In this document: positions 25,709-35,092 of the stretch, in pieces
Layout of the letters: every line of letters begins with the position of its first letter
How positions within the stretch are numbered: position 1 is the first letter of the stretch
NCBI RefSeq assembly: GCF_003339505.1
Contig: NZ_QPIW01000005.1
Location: 203,277-267,276 of the forward strand
Direction: 5' to 3'
Length of the DNA: 64,000 nucleotides
Source: Runella aurantiaca
GTDB taxonomy: Bacteria > Bacteroidota > Bacteroidia > Cytophagales > Spirosomataceae
Made by a program: the position numbers and the translations under genes
The notes under the pieces: generated by a model
The model's database searches: none
Told to the model about the DNA's origin: nothing
Seen by the model: the letters and a program-made list of their open reading frames with translations, nothing else

Positions 25709-27163
25709 TCAACTAATAATATCACGCACTACTTTTCCTGATACGTCGGTCAACCGATAGCGACGGCCTAAGTGTTTAAAAATCAGCTTCTCGTGATTTA
25801 GGCCCAACAAATGCAAAACGGTCGCCTGAAAATCATGTACATGGACAGGGTTTCGACTGACGTTATAACCCACCTCATCCGTATCACCGTAAACCATGCC
25901 GGGCTTGATACCACCGCCCGCCATCCAGATGGTAAAGCAGCGCGGATGGTGGTCGCGACCGTAATTGTCGGCCGTCAGTTTTCCTTGGCTATAACTCGTA
26001 CGGCCAAATTCTCCTCCCCAAATGACCAATGTTTCATCCAACAAACCGCGTTGTTTCAAATCCGTCACCAACGCTGCCGACGCTTGGTCAACGTCTTTGG
26101 CCTGACTGGTGATTTCAAACGGAAGATTGCCGTGTTGGTCCCAGCCTTGGTGGTACAATTGCACAAATCGAACCCCGTTTTCGGAAAGTTTACGCGCCAG
26201 CAAGCAGTTAGCGGCATAAGTACCTGGCACCAAGCAATCGGGGCCGTATAATTTTACAATATCGTCGGGTTCTTTCGACAAATCCATTACCTCCGGCACG
26301 GCCGTTTGCATTCGATAAGCCATTTCGTATTGCTTCACTTTGGCGGCAATTTCGGGGTCACCAAATTCACTGTACGAAAGCTGATTCAGTTCGGACAAAT
26401 TGTCCAACATCTCGCGACGGGCAGCGCGGTCCATGCCTTCGGGGTCGCGCAGGTACAGTACGGGGTCTTCACCTTTGCTAAACTGTACGCCCTGATGAAT
26501 GGAATCCAAAAAGCCGTTGGACCAAAGTTTAGAATAAACTCCCTGACCGTTGCCGATGCCGCGCGACAGCAAAACCGTAAAATCTGGCAGGTTTTTGTTT
26601 TCATTTCCTAACCCGTAACTCAGCCACGCGCCCATGCTGGGGCGATTGCCTTGTTGGGAGCCTGTTTGGAAAAAAGTGAGGGCGGGGTCGTGGTTGATGG
26701 CCTCGGTGTACATGGATTTTACGATACACAAATCATCCACGATTTTGGACGTATAAGGCATCAAATCGCTCACCCAAGCGCCCGATTGGCCGTATTGTTT
26801 AAAATCCACAAACGAAGCCGCCAACGGAAACGACGCCTGATTGGCCGTCATGCCCGTGAGTCGCTGCATACCGCGCACCGAAGGCGGCAGCTCCTGACCC
26901 ACCATTTCGCAGAGTTTGGGTTTGTAATCAAACGTTTCAAATTGCGACGGAGCGCCGTTTTGGAACAAATAAATGACGCGTTTGGCCTTGGGGGCAAAAT
27001 GAGGAATACCCGGCACAAAACCAGCCTCGTCTACCTCGCCGCCATTCAGTAAATTGGGTATCATCAACGACCCCAACGCCACGCTTCCCAATCCCAAACT
27101 CATCGTGGACAGGAAACGACGTCGGTTAAAGGTCAGACCGTGTTCTAAAAATTCTTTTTCCAT
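25709..27163 (-). CDS. DUF1501 secreted protein (alkaline phosphatase/sulfatase-like fold)
   Basis: An exported 484-residue protein with a twin-arginine type signal (FNRRRFLSTMSLG). DUF1501 proteins adopt an alkaline-phosphatase-like fold and are abundant in Planctomycetes beside DUF1549/DUF1553 proteins. Visible family motifs: NGAPSQFETFD, QGWDQHGNL, WGGEFGRTSYSQG and GRDHHPRCFTIWMAGGG. The latter histidines and acidic residues are candidate metal ligands. A second, divergent copy is at 29527-30960. Enzyme activity has not been shown for this family to my knowledge. Confidence 0.88.
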   Translation of the reverse strand: MEKEFLEHGLTFNRRRFLSTMSLGLGSVALGSLMIPNLLNGGEVDEAGFVPGIPHFAPKAKRVIYLFQNGAPSQFETFDYKPKLCEMVGQELPPSVRGMQRLTGMTANQASFPLAASFVDFKQYGQSGAWVSDLMPYTSKIVDDLCIVKSMYTEAINHDPALTFFQTGSQQGNRPSMGAWLSYGLGNENKNLPDFTVLLSRGIGNGQGVYSKLWSNGFLDSIHQGVQFSKGEDPVLYLRDPEGMDRAARREMLDNLSELNQLSYSEFGDPEIAAKVKQYEMAYRMQTAVPEVMDLSKEPDDIVKLYGPDCLVPGTYAANCLLARKLSENGVRFVQLYHQGWDQHGNLPFEITSQAKDVDQASAALVTDLKQRGLLDETLVIWGGEFGRTSYSQGKLTADNYGRDHHPRCFTIWMAGGGIKPGMVYGDTDEVGYNVSRNPVHVHDFQATVLHLLGLNHEKLIFKHLGRRYRLTDVSGKVVRDIIS

Positions 27164-27183
27164 TGATGTTTGGGTAACAAAAC

Positions 27184-29517
27184 TTAGGATTTCGTAATCG
27201 CTTCTTCCAAGTTGTAAATCGTATTGACAATTCGCATCAACGCGGCCAATTGTGTCTTATCTACTTGGGCAGGAATGGGGTATTCACCCACGGCCAGCAA
27301 CTTTTCAGCGCTCGGCTTGGTGATTTTTTTAAGCTCTTTGTCGTAATAAGCGGCCAATATCGACACTTCTTTTTCACTGGGTTTGCGGCTCACAATGAGT
27401 CGGAAAGCCTTCGTGATTTTATCTTGCGTAGAGCTTTTTTCTTGCAACAACTTCGCGGCCAATACCCGCGAGGCTTCCAGCACCGTCGGGTCGTTCATCA
27501 TGACCAATGCCTGCAACGGCGTATTGGTTTTCAGTCGTTTAACTTCGCAAAGGTCACGGTTGCTGGCGTCAAAAATACTCATCGCCGGTGGTGGAACCGT
27601 TCGCTTTATCAACGTATACATACCTCGGCGATACAGGCTTTCGCCGTGGTCTTGGACGTACATAGAAAGCAACCCACGACCCGACGTAGCCCCTTCCCAC
27701 AATCCAGCGGGTTGGTACGGTTTAACGCTTGGTCCACCAATTTTGGGCACCAACAAACCACTACTTGACAGTACCACATCACGCACAAATTCGGCGTGAA
27801 TCCGGTAACGCGGTGCCCGGGCCAAGAAAATATTGTCGGGGTCGGTCGCCAGTTTATCGGGCGTCACAACTGCCGACTGACGGTACGTAGCCGACATCAC
27901 CATTTGTTTGACAAGGCGTTTGATATTCCAACCATGTTCCATAAAATCGACCGCCAGCCAATCGAGCAGTTCGGGATGGCTGGGCAGTTCTCCCTGCATT
28001 CCAAAATCTCCCGACGTTTTGACGATTCCTTTGCCAAAAAACTCCTGCCATACCTGATTCACAAATACCCGCGCCGTGAGTGGATTTTGCTTGTCAACCA
28101 ACCACTTAGCCAAACCAAGGCGATTTTTAGGATAGGACTTATTGAACGGCAGAATAAAACTAGGGGTATTGGGTTGGACTTCATCGCCCGGTGCATCGTA
28201 CGCCCCACGGCGAAGAATGTGGGTTTTGCGCATCGTGTCCAAATCGCTCATCACCGATACAATCAGGTGGTTGGTATCGGGCTTATTGATAAACGTTAGA
28301 ATGTTTTTTACGTCGTCATTGCTGATTTCCATCAACGGTTTTTTGGCGTAAGTTTCAGGGCCACCAATCACCGACTCAATTCCCACTTCTTTGACATTGT
28401 TAAAAAACGCAAAGAGTTGGTAGTATTCTTTTTGGGAAAAAGGGTCGTATTTATGATCGTGGCAATGGGCGCATTCGAGCGTCATGCCCAAGAATGCCTT
28501 GCCAAATAAATCATTCCGGTCGGTGACGTAACCGATGCGGTATTCTTCGGGAATAACACCGCCTTCTTCCGTAATTTTGTGATTTCGGTTGAAGCCCGTC
28601 GCCAACAATTGCTGTTTGTAAAGCGCCTCATTGTCGCGGTTGGGGAGCAAATCGCCCGCCAATTGCCAGGTCACAAATTGGTCGTACGGCATGTTGGTAT
28701 TTAAGGCATGAATCACCCAATCGCGCCACGGCCACTGCGTGCGGTAGCCATCATCTTGATAACCGTGTGAATCGGCATAGCGGGCCAAATCCAGCCAATA
28801 AACCGCCATTTTTTCGCCATAAGCGGGATTTTTCAGCAATTCGTCCACTGCTTTTTCGTAGGCATTCGGGCTTTTATCGGCCAGAAAACTGTCCATCATT
28901 TTCAGGGTGGGCGGCAGCCCCACCAAATCAAGGCTGAGGCGCCTCAACAGGCGTTCTTTGTCGGCTTCCTCGTTGGGACTAAACCCTTTTTGCTCCTGTT
29001 TGTGCAGAATAAAATAATCAATCTCATTTTTGGGCCAATCTTCCTTTTTCACTTCAGGAAGTGTAGGTTTTTTGGGTGCTACAAACGCCCAGTGTTTCTC
29101 GTACTTGGCCCCTTGTTTTATCCATTTTTCGATAAGCGCGATTTCATGCGAAGACAGCTTGAGATTTGACGCGGGCGGCGGCATCAGCTTGGCGGTATCT
29201 TTGGTCGTAATGCGCAAAAAAACCTCCGAAAGTTGCGGTTCTCCCGCCACAATGGCGTGAGCCGACGGATGCTCTTTCAGCGCTTGAAAGGCACTTTCGG
29301 GGTCGTCGAGTCGAAGGCCCGCTTGCCTTTTGTTGGCATCAGGCCCGTGACAGGTCAAACATTTGTCCGAAAGAATGGGGCGAATGTCAAAATTATAGCT
29401 GACCCGGTCAGGAATATGCTCCTGCGTAGCCCGGGTCGTTGAGCTATTGGTACACGACAGTAAATACCCACCAATTACTGCCGAAATACCTATACCAAAA
29501 AAGAAAATCTTTCTCAT
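27184..29517 (-). CDS. DUF1549/DUF1553 lipoprotein with two CxxCH haem motifs
   Basis: A 777-residue exported lipoprotein (lipobox ending LLSC, Cys22). Domains: PSCyt1-type cytochrome segment with CLTCH at 53-57; DUF1549 (YFILHKQEQKGF... through LARYADSHGYQ) at about 145-330; a second haem motif CAHCH near 350; DUF1553 (NPLTARVFVNQVWQEFFGKG, then SATYRQSA) over about 490-740. The layout is the one typical of Planctomycetes and Verrucomicrobia. It is 20 bp downstream... in transcription order it follows the DUF1501 gene at 29527 and precedes the one at 25709. Covalent haem attachment would need a Ccm system elsewhere. Confidence 0.88.
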   Translation of the reverse strand: MRKIFFFGIGISAVIGGYLLSCTNSSTTRATQEHIPDRVSYNFDIRPILSDKCLTCHGPDANKRQAGLRLDDPESAFQALKEHPSAHAIVAGEPQLSEVFLRITTKDTAKLMPPPASNLKLSSHEIALIEKWIKQGAKYEKHWAFVAPKKPTLPEVKKEDWPKNEIDYFILHKQEQKGFSPNEEADKERLLRRLSLDLVGLPPTLKMMDSFLADKSPNAYEKAVDELLKNPAYGEKMAVYWLDLARYADSHGYQDDGYRTQWPWRDWVIHALNTNMPYDQFVTWQLAGDLLPNRDNEALYKQQLLATGFNRNHKITEEGGVIPEEYRIGYVTDRNDLFGKAFLGMTLECAHCHDHKYDPFSQKEYYQLFAFFNNVKEVGIESVIGGPETYAKKPLMEISNDDVKNILTFINKPDTNHLIVSVMSDLDTMRKTHILRRGAYDAPGDEVQPNTPSFILPFNKSYPKNRLGLAKWLVDKQNPLTARVFVNQVWQEFFGKGIVKTSGDFGMQGELPSHPELLDWLAVDFMEHGWNIKRLVKQMVMSATYRQSAVVTPDKLATDPDNIFLARAPRYRIHAEFVRDVVLSSSGLLVPKIGGPSVKPYQPAGLWEGATSGRGLLSMYVQDHGESLYRRGMYTLIKRTVPPPAMSIFDASNRDLCEVKRLKTNTPLQALVMMNDPTVLEASRVLAAKLLQEKSSTQDKITKAFRLIVSRKPSEKEVSILAAYYDKELKKITKPSAEKLLAVGEYPIPAQVDKTQLAALMRIVNTIYNLEEAITKS

Positions 29518-29526
29518 TGTGAATCG

Positions 29527-30960
29527 TTAAGCCAATAAATCCATCACGGCTTTCCCTTTACCGTCGGGTGTTGTATAAAAGGGTCTTTTTTCGATTTCAT
29601 ACTGAGTATCAGGCGGAATCCCCAACGCATGATAAATGGTTTGATGGATACCGTCAATCTTCACGGGGTTTTCAATGGTCTTGCACGGGCGCTCGTCGGC
29701 CGTTTTTCCGTATACAAACCCCTTCTTGATTCCTCCACCAAACATCAGCATGGAACAGCCATCTGTAAAGTGGCGGTGCATTCCGTAAAACTTGATGTCG
29801 TCCAAAATCTCCGGTTGTTTTACCTGCTCCTGTACCTTAGCTTCGGGGCGGCCCTCTACCATCATATCGCGACTAAATTCACTGGCGAGGACAATCAAGG
29901 TGCGGTCAAGATGCCCCGATTTATCCAAATCCTTCACAAGCTGCGCAATAGGCCCGTCAATCTGCTTTTTCATGTCCACCAAGCGCGTATGGCCATTTTC
30001 GTGCGTATCCCAGCCAAAGAAAGGTTCATATTCGGTGGTCACACTGATAAAACGGGCCCCTTGCTCGGTCAATCTTTTGGCCAACAAACAGCCTAAGCCA
30101 AAGCGACCTGTATTATAAATATCGTAGCTTTCTTTCGGCTCCGTCGTCAGATTAAACGCCTTGGCTTCGGGCGAATTGAGGAGCATATAGGCCTGCTCCA
30201 TGGAGCGTTTCAGCGATTCTTTTTGGTAATCACTGCCAAACTCACCCACGGGACTATTACTGATTAAATCATTGTACAATTGATTTCGGCGCTCAAAGCG
30301 TTTGGCATCCATCCCAACGGGCGGACGCACACTTTCTAACCCCTGACTTGGGTCGGGGATGAAAAACGGGCCAAACTCATTGCCTAAAAATCCTGCCGTA
30401 TGAAAGGCTTTCAGCTCTTCGGCTTCTCCGACGGTAAACCGCTGACCAATGTCAATAAAAGCAGGAATAACAGGGTTTTTGGGGCCCAATTCTTTGGCAA
30501 TCCACGCCCCCATGTGCGGCGCGGCCACCGTTTGGGGCGGTTCATAACAAGTATGCCAATGGTACTGATGACGCGAATGTAAAATATGGCCCATATCTGC
30601 CGCCACATACGACCGAATGAGCGTTCCTTTATCCATCACTTTACCGATAGATTGCAGTCCTTCGGAGAAATTGATTCCGTCCAAAACGGTCGGAATGGGT
30701 TTAAATGTACTCAGTACCCGGTTGCCTTCCATTCCTTTTTCAAAAGCCGTATATCGCTTAGGGTCAAAGGTTTCGGTATGGGCCATTCCGCCCGCCATCC
30801 ACAGCAAAATCACCGTATCGGCGGTTCCATCCGTCTGCCCTACGAGTTTACTTTTACAGCTAGACAACAGACTGGGCATCGGAGCACTTGCGGCCAAAGC
30901 GGCCAAGGTTGCGGCACTGGTTTTTTGAAGAAATTCTCTTCTATTCCATCTATTTTTCAT
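29527..30960 (-). CDS. DUF1501 secreted protein, second copy
   Basis: A 477-residue exported protein with a twin-arginine type signal (WNRREFLQKTSAATL) and an Ala-rich hydrophobic core ending in LLSSC, which could also be a lipobox. Family motifs MAGGMAHTETFDPK, WDTHENGH, LASEFSRDMM and MFGGGIKKG are present. It differs clearly from the DUF1501 protein at 25709, so this is an old duplication. An in-frame ATG at 30969 adds three residues. It is separated by 107 bp from the upstream haem-protein gene. Confidence 0.87.
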   Translation of the reverse strand: MKNRWNRREFLQKTSAATLAALAASAPMPSLLSSCKSKLVGQTDGTADTVILLWMAGGMAHTETFDPKRYTAFEKGMEGNRVLSTFKPIPTVLDGINFSEGLQSIGKVMDKGTLIRSYVAADMGHILHSRHQYHWHTCYEPPQTVAAPHMGAWIAKELGPKNPVIPAFIDIGQRFTVGEAEELKAFHTAGFLGNEFGPFFIPDPSQGLESVRPPVGMDAKRFERRNQLYNDLISNSPVGEFGSDYQKESLKRSMEQAYMLLNSPEAKAFNLTTEPKESYDIYNTGRFGLGCLLAKRLTEQGARFISVTTEYEPFFGWDTHENGHTRLVDMKKQIDGPIAQLVKDLDKSGHLDRTLIVLASEFSRDMMVEGRPEAKVQEQVKQPEILDDIKFYGMHRHFTDGCSMLMFGGGIKKGFVYGKTADERPCKTIENPVKIDGIHQTIYHALGIPPDTQYEIEKRPFYTTPDGKGKAVMDLLA

Positions 30961-31067
30961 GATAAACATTGCGGTTTATACAAAATTCTACAAAAGTTGT
31001 GCCCCTGCGGGGCTTTTTAGATTCTTCGCCATTGGTGGGATTTTCACCGCCAATCTCTCTTCTCCCA

Positions 31068-33437
31068 TCAATAAATCAACTGAAATTCAGGGTGCAGCGT
31101 CATGGCCCAGACCAAATCCTGAATTCCTTCGTCGGTGGGTTTGGGGCCAATGATTTTTTGAGCCGCCGCGAGTTCTTTGGACAACGGCTCCCGTCCCAGC
31201 GATTTTTTGTACAGTTCTTTAACCAACACATCGGAGGTCGGGTACTTGACTTTCCAAATCTTTGCGCCGTTTTTCAGGGCTTCATTAAATTGGGTTCCAT
31301 TGGTTAATTCCAACGCCTGCAAAAGATTCGCCTGAGAGTTTCGACTTGTGTTCACCGTTTCCCGATTTGGTCGCCCCAAAGCCGTCAAGAAGGGGTCTCT
31401 TTTTACCAGAGAGGCGCGCGTGAAAGGAATCTCCTGTTTGATGGTTTCGGGTAACTGCTTAAAAACAAGCGCTGAATCTCCATAAATTGGATTAAAAACC
31501 ACACTTACCGCATCAGCAAACTGCTCCGCCGTTAATCGCCGACGCACCATTCCTTGAAATACAAAGTCAGGGGCCGTTACCAAGCCCGCATCTTTGATGC
31601 CAATGGATGGCAATTGATAGGTCTTGGAAGTCAAAATGGTATACATCAGTTTCTTAATATCATAGCCATTCGCCGCAAAATCAGAGGCCAACCAATCCAG
31701 CAAATCCTGGCTCCAAGGTAGATTGTCCATGGCATCTACCGGCTCAACAATGCCCCGACCCATGAGTTGCGCCCATACCCGATTCACCAACGTACGATAA
31801 AGTCGTCCGTCTTTGGGCTGTACCAAAAACTCAGCCAGTTCTTTGAGCCGTTCTTCAGTCACTGGGGTTTCTTTGATTTGACCTAGTTCTTTGAATAACA
31901 ACCCGCGCCCAGCCAGTTTGCCCGTGGGCTTATCACAACGGTGGATTTCCAAGGTAGTATCGGCAAAAACGTTGGCAAACGCGTAGGCCTCTTCCAGTTT
32001 CCAGTCGCTGATAAAACTATCGTGACAAGAGGCGCATTTCAGGTTCAGTCCCAAAAACACCTGTGCAACGTTTTGGGCGGCTTGCATTTCATTGCGCTGA
32101 CTGGCATTGATGGTTCCGCGCCATTTAATTCCTTTGATAAACCCTGCCGATTCTTTCGTCGGGCTGATTAACTCTTTGACAAACAGATTGTACGGTTTAT
32201 TGTTTTTGAGGGATGCATACAACCATTTTGTGATATTGAAACGACCACCCGTGATGTACCCTGTTCCAGAATAATCATTGCGAAGGGCATCGTTCCAAAA
32301 CGTTAGCCAATGCTGCGCGTAGTCTTCGTTGCGAGCCAACAGACTTTTGACCAATATTTCCCGTTTGTCGGGGCGATTGTCTTCGATAAACACCTGAATA
32401 TTTTCGGGAGAAGGCAACAAACCAATAACGTCCAAATAAACCCGGCGGATGTAGGTTCGGTCATCAACCACATTCTTCCAAGCAATTTTGTTTTTCTGAA
32501 AATACGCATTGACCAAGCGGTCAACGGGTTGCGTAAATTGGGCGGTTGCGGGGGGGAGTTCTGGCATACGAGGGGCCATTTCGGCTACCCGATAAATGCT
32601 TTTTTCGGGACCATCGGGCCACGGAGCACCTTGTTTTATCCAAAATTCCAATAGCGCCACTTCTTTTTCACTGAGTCGCTTGCCTTTGGTAGGCATGGCT
32701 TCTTTATGGCCCGTTGGAAGGGTGATTCTGCGTATAATTTCACTTTTGTCGGGATTGCCCGCGACGATAATCGGCCCGTCTTCGCCGCCTTTAAAGATAA
32801 ATTCTTTTTTGTCTAGCCGTAATTCTCCTTTTGTTTTGGTTGCACTGTGGCAACTGTAACAATTATGGGCCAAGATAGACCTCACTTCCACGTTCAATTC
32901 CACAATTTGTTCCTGCGTGAGGGGTTGATTGGTATTGGCAAACGTAAAATTTGCGCCTCCTTCGGTATTCTCTTTTTGGTTTTTGTTGAAAGGTAAAACG
33001 CCCGTCAGATAATCTTCTCCGTGCGTCAGTAAAGCGCCGTAGTGCCCAGCCAATGTGACCCCGCCCACGGTCATAAAAAGCATGGTTTTATAAAGCGAGG
33101 CACGCCCCGTACGAAGGGCAAACAATGAAACCAAGGCAAAAACCATGGTGGCAATGCCCGACCATTGGTGAATGGTGACGGTGTCGCCGCCGTATTCGTC
33201 TTGATTGGCTAAAAGTAAACCCAACACAACGGCCAACACCGAGCTGATGGCCCCAATCCAAACCAAAGCGGTGATGCCAGCGCGCAATTCGACCGATTTG
33301 CGCCGCCAACCAACAATTTCAAGTATTAACGCTACGCAAAGCAAACTGATGGGGAAGTGGACGACCAAGGGGTGTAATCGGCCTAAAAACTGCCAAAGCC
33401 AGAAGATTTCTGTGGTTTCCTGCACGGTTTTTAACAA
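31068..33437 (-). CDS. DUF2231 / DUF1549 / DUF1553 haem-motif membrane protein
   Basis: A 789-residue protein combining an N-terminal DUF2231-type membrane block (GRLHPLVVHFP, four or five helices, 1-140), a PSCyt1 segment with CYSCH near 193-197, DUF1549 (about 310-450), a second haem motif CASCH near 467, and DUF1553 (about 540-780). It therefore fuses the membrane module of the protein at 23499 to the body of the one at 27184. The frame opens with TTG at 33437; a GTG at 33425 is an alternative and there is no suitable ATG. It follows susD across a strong hairpin. Confidence 0.85.
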   Translation of the reverse strand: MLKTVQETTEIFWLWQFLGRLHPLVVHFPISLLCVALILEIVGWRRKSVELRAGITALVWIGAISSVLAVVLGLLLANQDEYGGDTVTIHQWSGIATMVFALVSLFALRTGRASLYKTMLFMTVGGVTLAGHYGALLTHGEDYLTGVLPFNKNQKENTEGGANFTFANTNQPLTQEQIVELNVEVRSILAHNCYSCHSATKTKGELRLDKKEFIFKGGEDGPIIVAGNPDKSEIIRRITLPTGHKEAMPTKGKRLSEKEVALLEFWIKQGAPWPDGPEKSIYRVAEMAPRMPELPPATAQFTQPVDRLVNAYFQKNKIAWKNVVDDRTYIRRVYLDVIGLLPSPENIQVFIEDNRPDKREILVKSLLARNEDYAQHWLTFWNDALRNDYSGTGYITGGRFNITKWLYASLKNNKPYNLFVKELISPTKESAGFIKGIKWRGTINASQRNEMQAAQNVAQVFLGLNLKCASCHDSFISDWKLEEAYAFANVFADTTLEIHRCDKPTGKLAGRGLLFKELGQIKETPVTEERLKELAEFLVQPKDGRLYRTLVNRVWAQLMGRGIVEPVDAMDNLPWSQDLLDWLASDFAANGYDIKKLMYTILTSKTYQLPSIGIKDAGLVTAPDFVFQGMVRRRLTAEQFADAVSVVFNPIYGDSALVFKQLPETIKQEIPFTRASLVKRDPFLTALGRPNRETVNTSRNSQANLLQALELTNGTQFNEALKNGAKIWKVKYPTSDVLVKELYKKSLGREPLSKELAAAQKIIGPKPTDEGIQDLVWAMTLHPEFQLIY

Positions 33438-33465
33438 AAATAAGGGTGGTAAAAATTGGTTAAGA

Positions 33466-33516
33466 AAGTACCTGTCGTAGAAAGCAAAACAGCTCTTTAA
33501 ACTACGACAGGTACTT
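33466..33516 (-). terminator. Hairpin between susD and the haem-protein genes
   Basis: A perfect 15-bp inverted repeat (AAGTACCTGTCGTAG / CTACGACAGGTACTT) with a 21-base loop lies between susD and the gene at 31068. In the direction of transcription it is followed by a T-rich stretch. It could act as a partial terminator lowering expression of the distal genes. A 13-base direct repeat (CTACTTATAAAAG at 33527 and 33557) lies next to it. Confidence 0.6.
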
Positions 33517-33577
33517 GAAAATGTACTACTTATAAAAGCGGACTCTTTATCAAATCCTACTTATAAAAGTCGTCCTG

Positions 33578-35080
33578 CTATTGGTAACCGGGATTTTGAG
33601 TGAGTTTGCTGTTGATCAAAATTTGCGGTGCCGGAATTGGCAGGTAATACTCAAAATCACTATATACATAGTCGAGCGCGTTGAAAGCAATTCCGCCTCT
33701 TGAAACGGTCGGATTCGTTTTCTCTTTTGCTGCGTAAGCATTCATAAACGCCGCCAATTCAGCTGGGGTTTTGGTGCGCTGTAAATCAAACCAACGGTGG
33801 TTTTCAAAAGCCAGTTCAACGCGTCTTTCTTTGAGAACGGCCGTACGGTAAGTGTCTTTTGTCAATCCCGTCAACTCTGCCAGCCCTGCCCGCTTACGTA
33901 CTTGGTTCAAATAGCCCAATGCCTCGGCATCTGGTCCGGTAGCTTCGTTGATGGCTTCGCCGAGCATCAACAACACATCAGCGTATCTAAGCACTGGCCA
34001 GTTATTGTCCGAGCGTCCCGTAATCGTGTGCGGATAGCGGTATTTATTGACAAAAGGAATCTGCACAACCGTACCGTTGAGGGTATAGCTCGTCTGCAAA
34101 GAAATATCCTTGCGAAGGTCGCCAGCTTCGTAGGCTGCAATCATGTCATTGGTCGGGATATTACGTCCGCTTGGAGTAGTATTGGCAAATCCCGTCACCG
34201 CTCCCTGAGAAAGCCGTGGCGCAAATAAATACACAAAGTTGCTTTGCTCACCCAAGTCGTTTCCACCCTGGTACTGAACTTCAAACACAGATTCTACACC
34301 GTTCTTTTTGGTCGGGTCAAAATTATCTTTGTAGTTGGCGTACAAAGAATAACCCAATGGCAACACCTGCTTCAGCGTAGAAACAGCCTCGGGATAACGC
34401 TTCAGGGTCAGATAAACTTTACCCAACAAACTCAGCGCGGCCCCTTTCGTAACCCGCCCTCTGCCCGCAGCAGGATACGTAGTTGGCAGTAAGTTGACGG
34501 CATCTTTCAGGTCGGTTTCGATTTGCTTATACACCTCTGCCTGCGGAGATTTTACCAATTCAAAAGCTTCATTGGGGTTGTTCAGCGTTTTGGTGGCCAA
34601 AACGACATCTCCAAAATACCGAACCAAGTTAAAGTAGTGATAAGCTCTGATGAATTTTAATTGACCACCGATGGCGCTTTTGGCGGCGGCATCAATGGTG
34701 CTTGTTTCAAGCTTTTCCAGTGCATAATTGATATTGTACATGGCAGAATAATGGTTATTCCACAAAGCCGCCACTTCACCATTGCCGGGGTTTACGGTCG
34801 AAAACTCAAACGCTTCCCACCCCGCAGCACCACCACGGTCGAGCGGGTTAAAATCAAGCGTTGTGTTGTCAGACATAAATTCCTGTCCCAGATATGCCGT
34901 ATTCGTAATTGCCTGCAACTGACCATACACCCCATTGAGCGCCTGCTCAAACTGAGTCTGGTTTTGGTAGAAAACATCCGTACTGATTCGGGTCGGGTCA
35001 GTGGTCGTCAAGAAATCATCGTTGCACGAAAACTGAACGAAGCCAAGCGTTAAAAGTATAAAAGAGGTTATTTTTTTCAT
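33578..35080 (-). CDS. SusD/RagB-family outer-membrane substrate-binding lipoprotein
   Basis: Surface-exposed nutrient-binding lipoprotein that works as the lid of the SusC pore. The 500 residues begin with a lipoprotein signal ending QFSCND (Cys19). The N-terminal TPR region (NALNGVYGQLQ... YNINYALEKL) and the C-terminal VRKRAGL and ERRVELAFENHRWFDLQR motifs are classic RagB/SusD. It is 12 bp after the SusC gene. The ligand cannot be deduced, as no glycoside hydrolase is nearby. Confidence 0.95.
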   Translation of the reverse strand: MKKITSFILLTLGFVQFSCNDDFLTTTDPTRISTDVFYQNQTQFEQALNGVYGQLQAITNTAYLGQEFMSDNTTLDFNPLDRGGAAGWEAFEFSTVNPGNGEVAALWNNHYSAMYNINYALEKLETSTIDAAAKSAIGGQLKFIRAYHYFNLVRYFGDVVLATKTLNNPNEAFELVKSPQAEVYKQIETDLKDAVNLLPTTYPAAGRGRVTKGAALSLLGKVYLTLKRYPEAVSTLKQVLPLGYSLYANYKDNFDPTKKNGVESVFEVQYQGGNDLGEQSNFVYLFAPRLSQGAVTGFANTTPSGRNIPTNDMIAAYEAGDLRKDISLQTSYTLNGTVVQIPFVNKYRYPHTITGRSDNNWPVLRYADVLLMLGEAINEATGPDAEALGYLNQVRKRAGLAELTGLTKDTYRTAVLKERRVELAFENHRWFDLQRTKTPAELAAFMNAYAAKEKTNPTVSRGGIAFNALDYVYSDFEYYLPIPAPQILINSKLTQNPGYQ

Positions 35081-35092
35081 TTCTGCGTAGAA

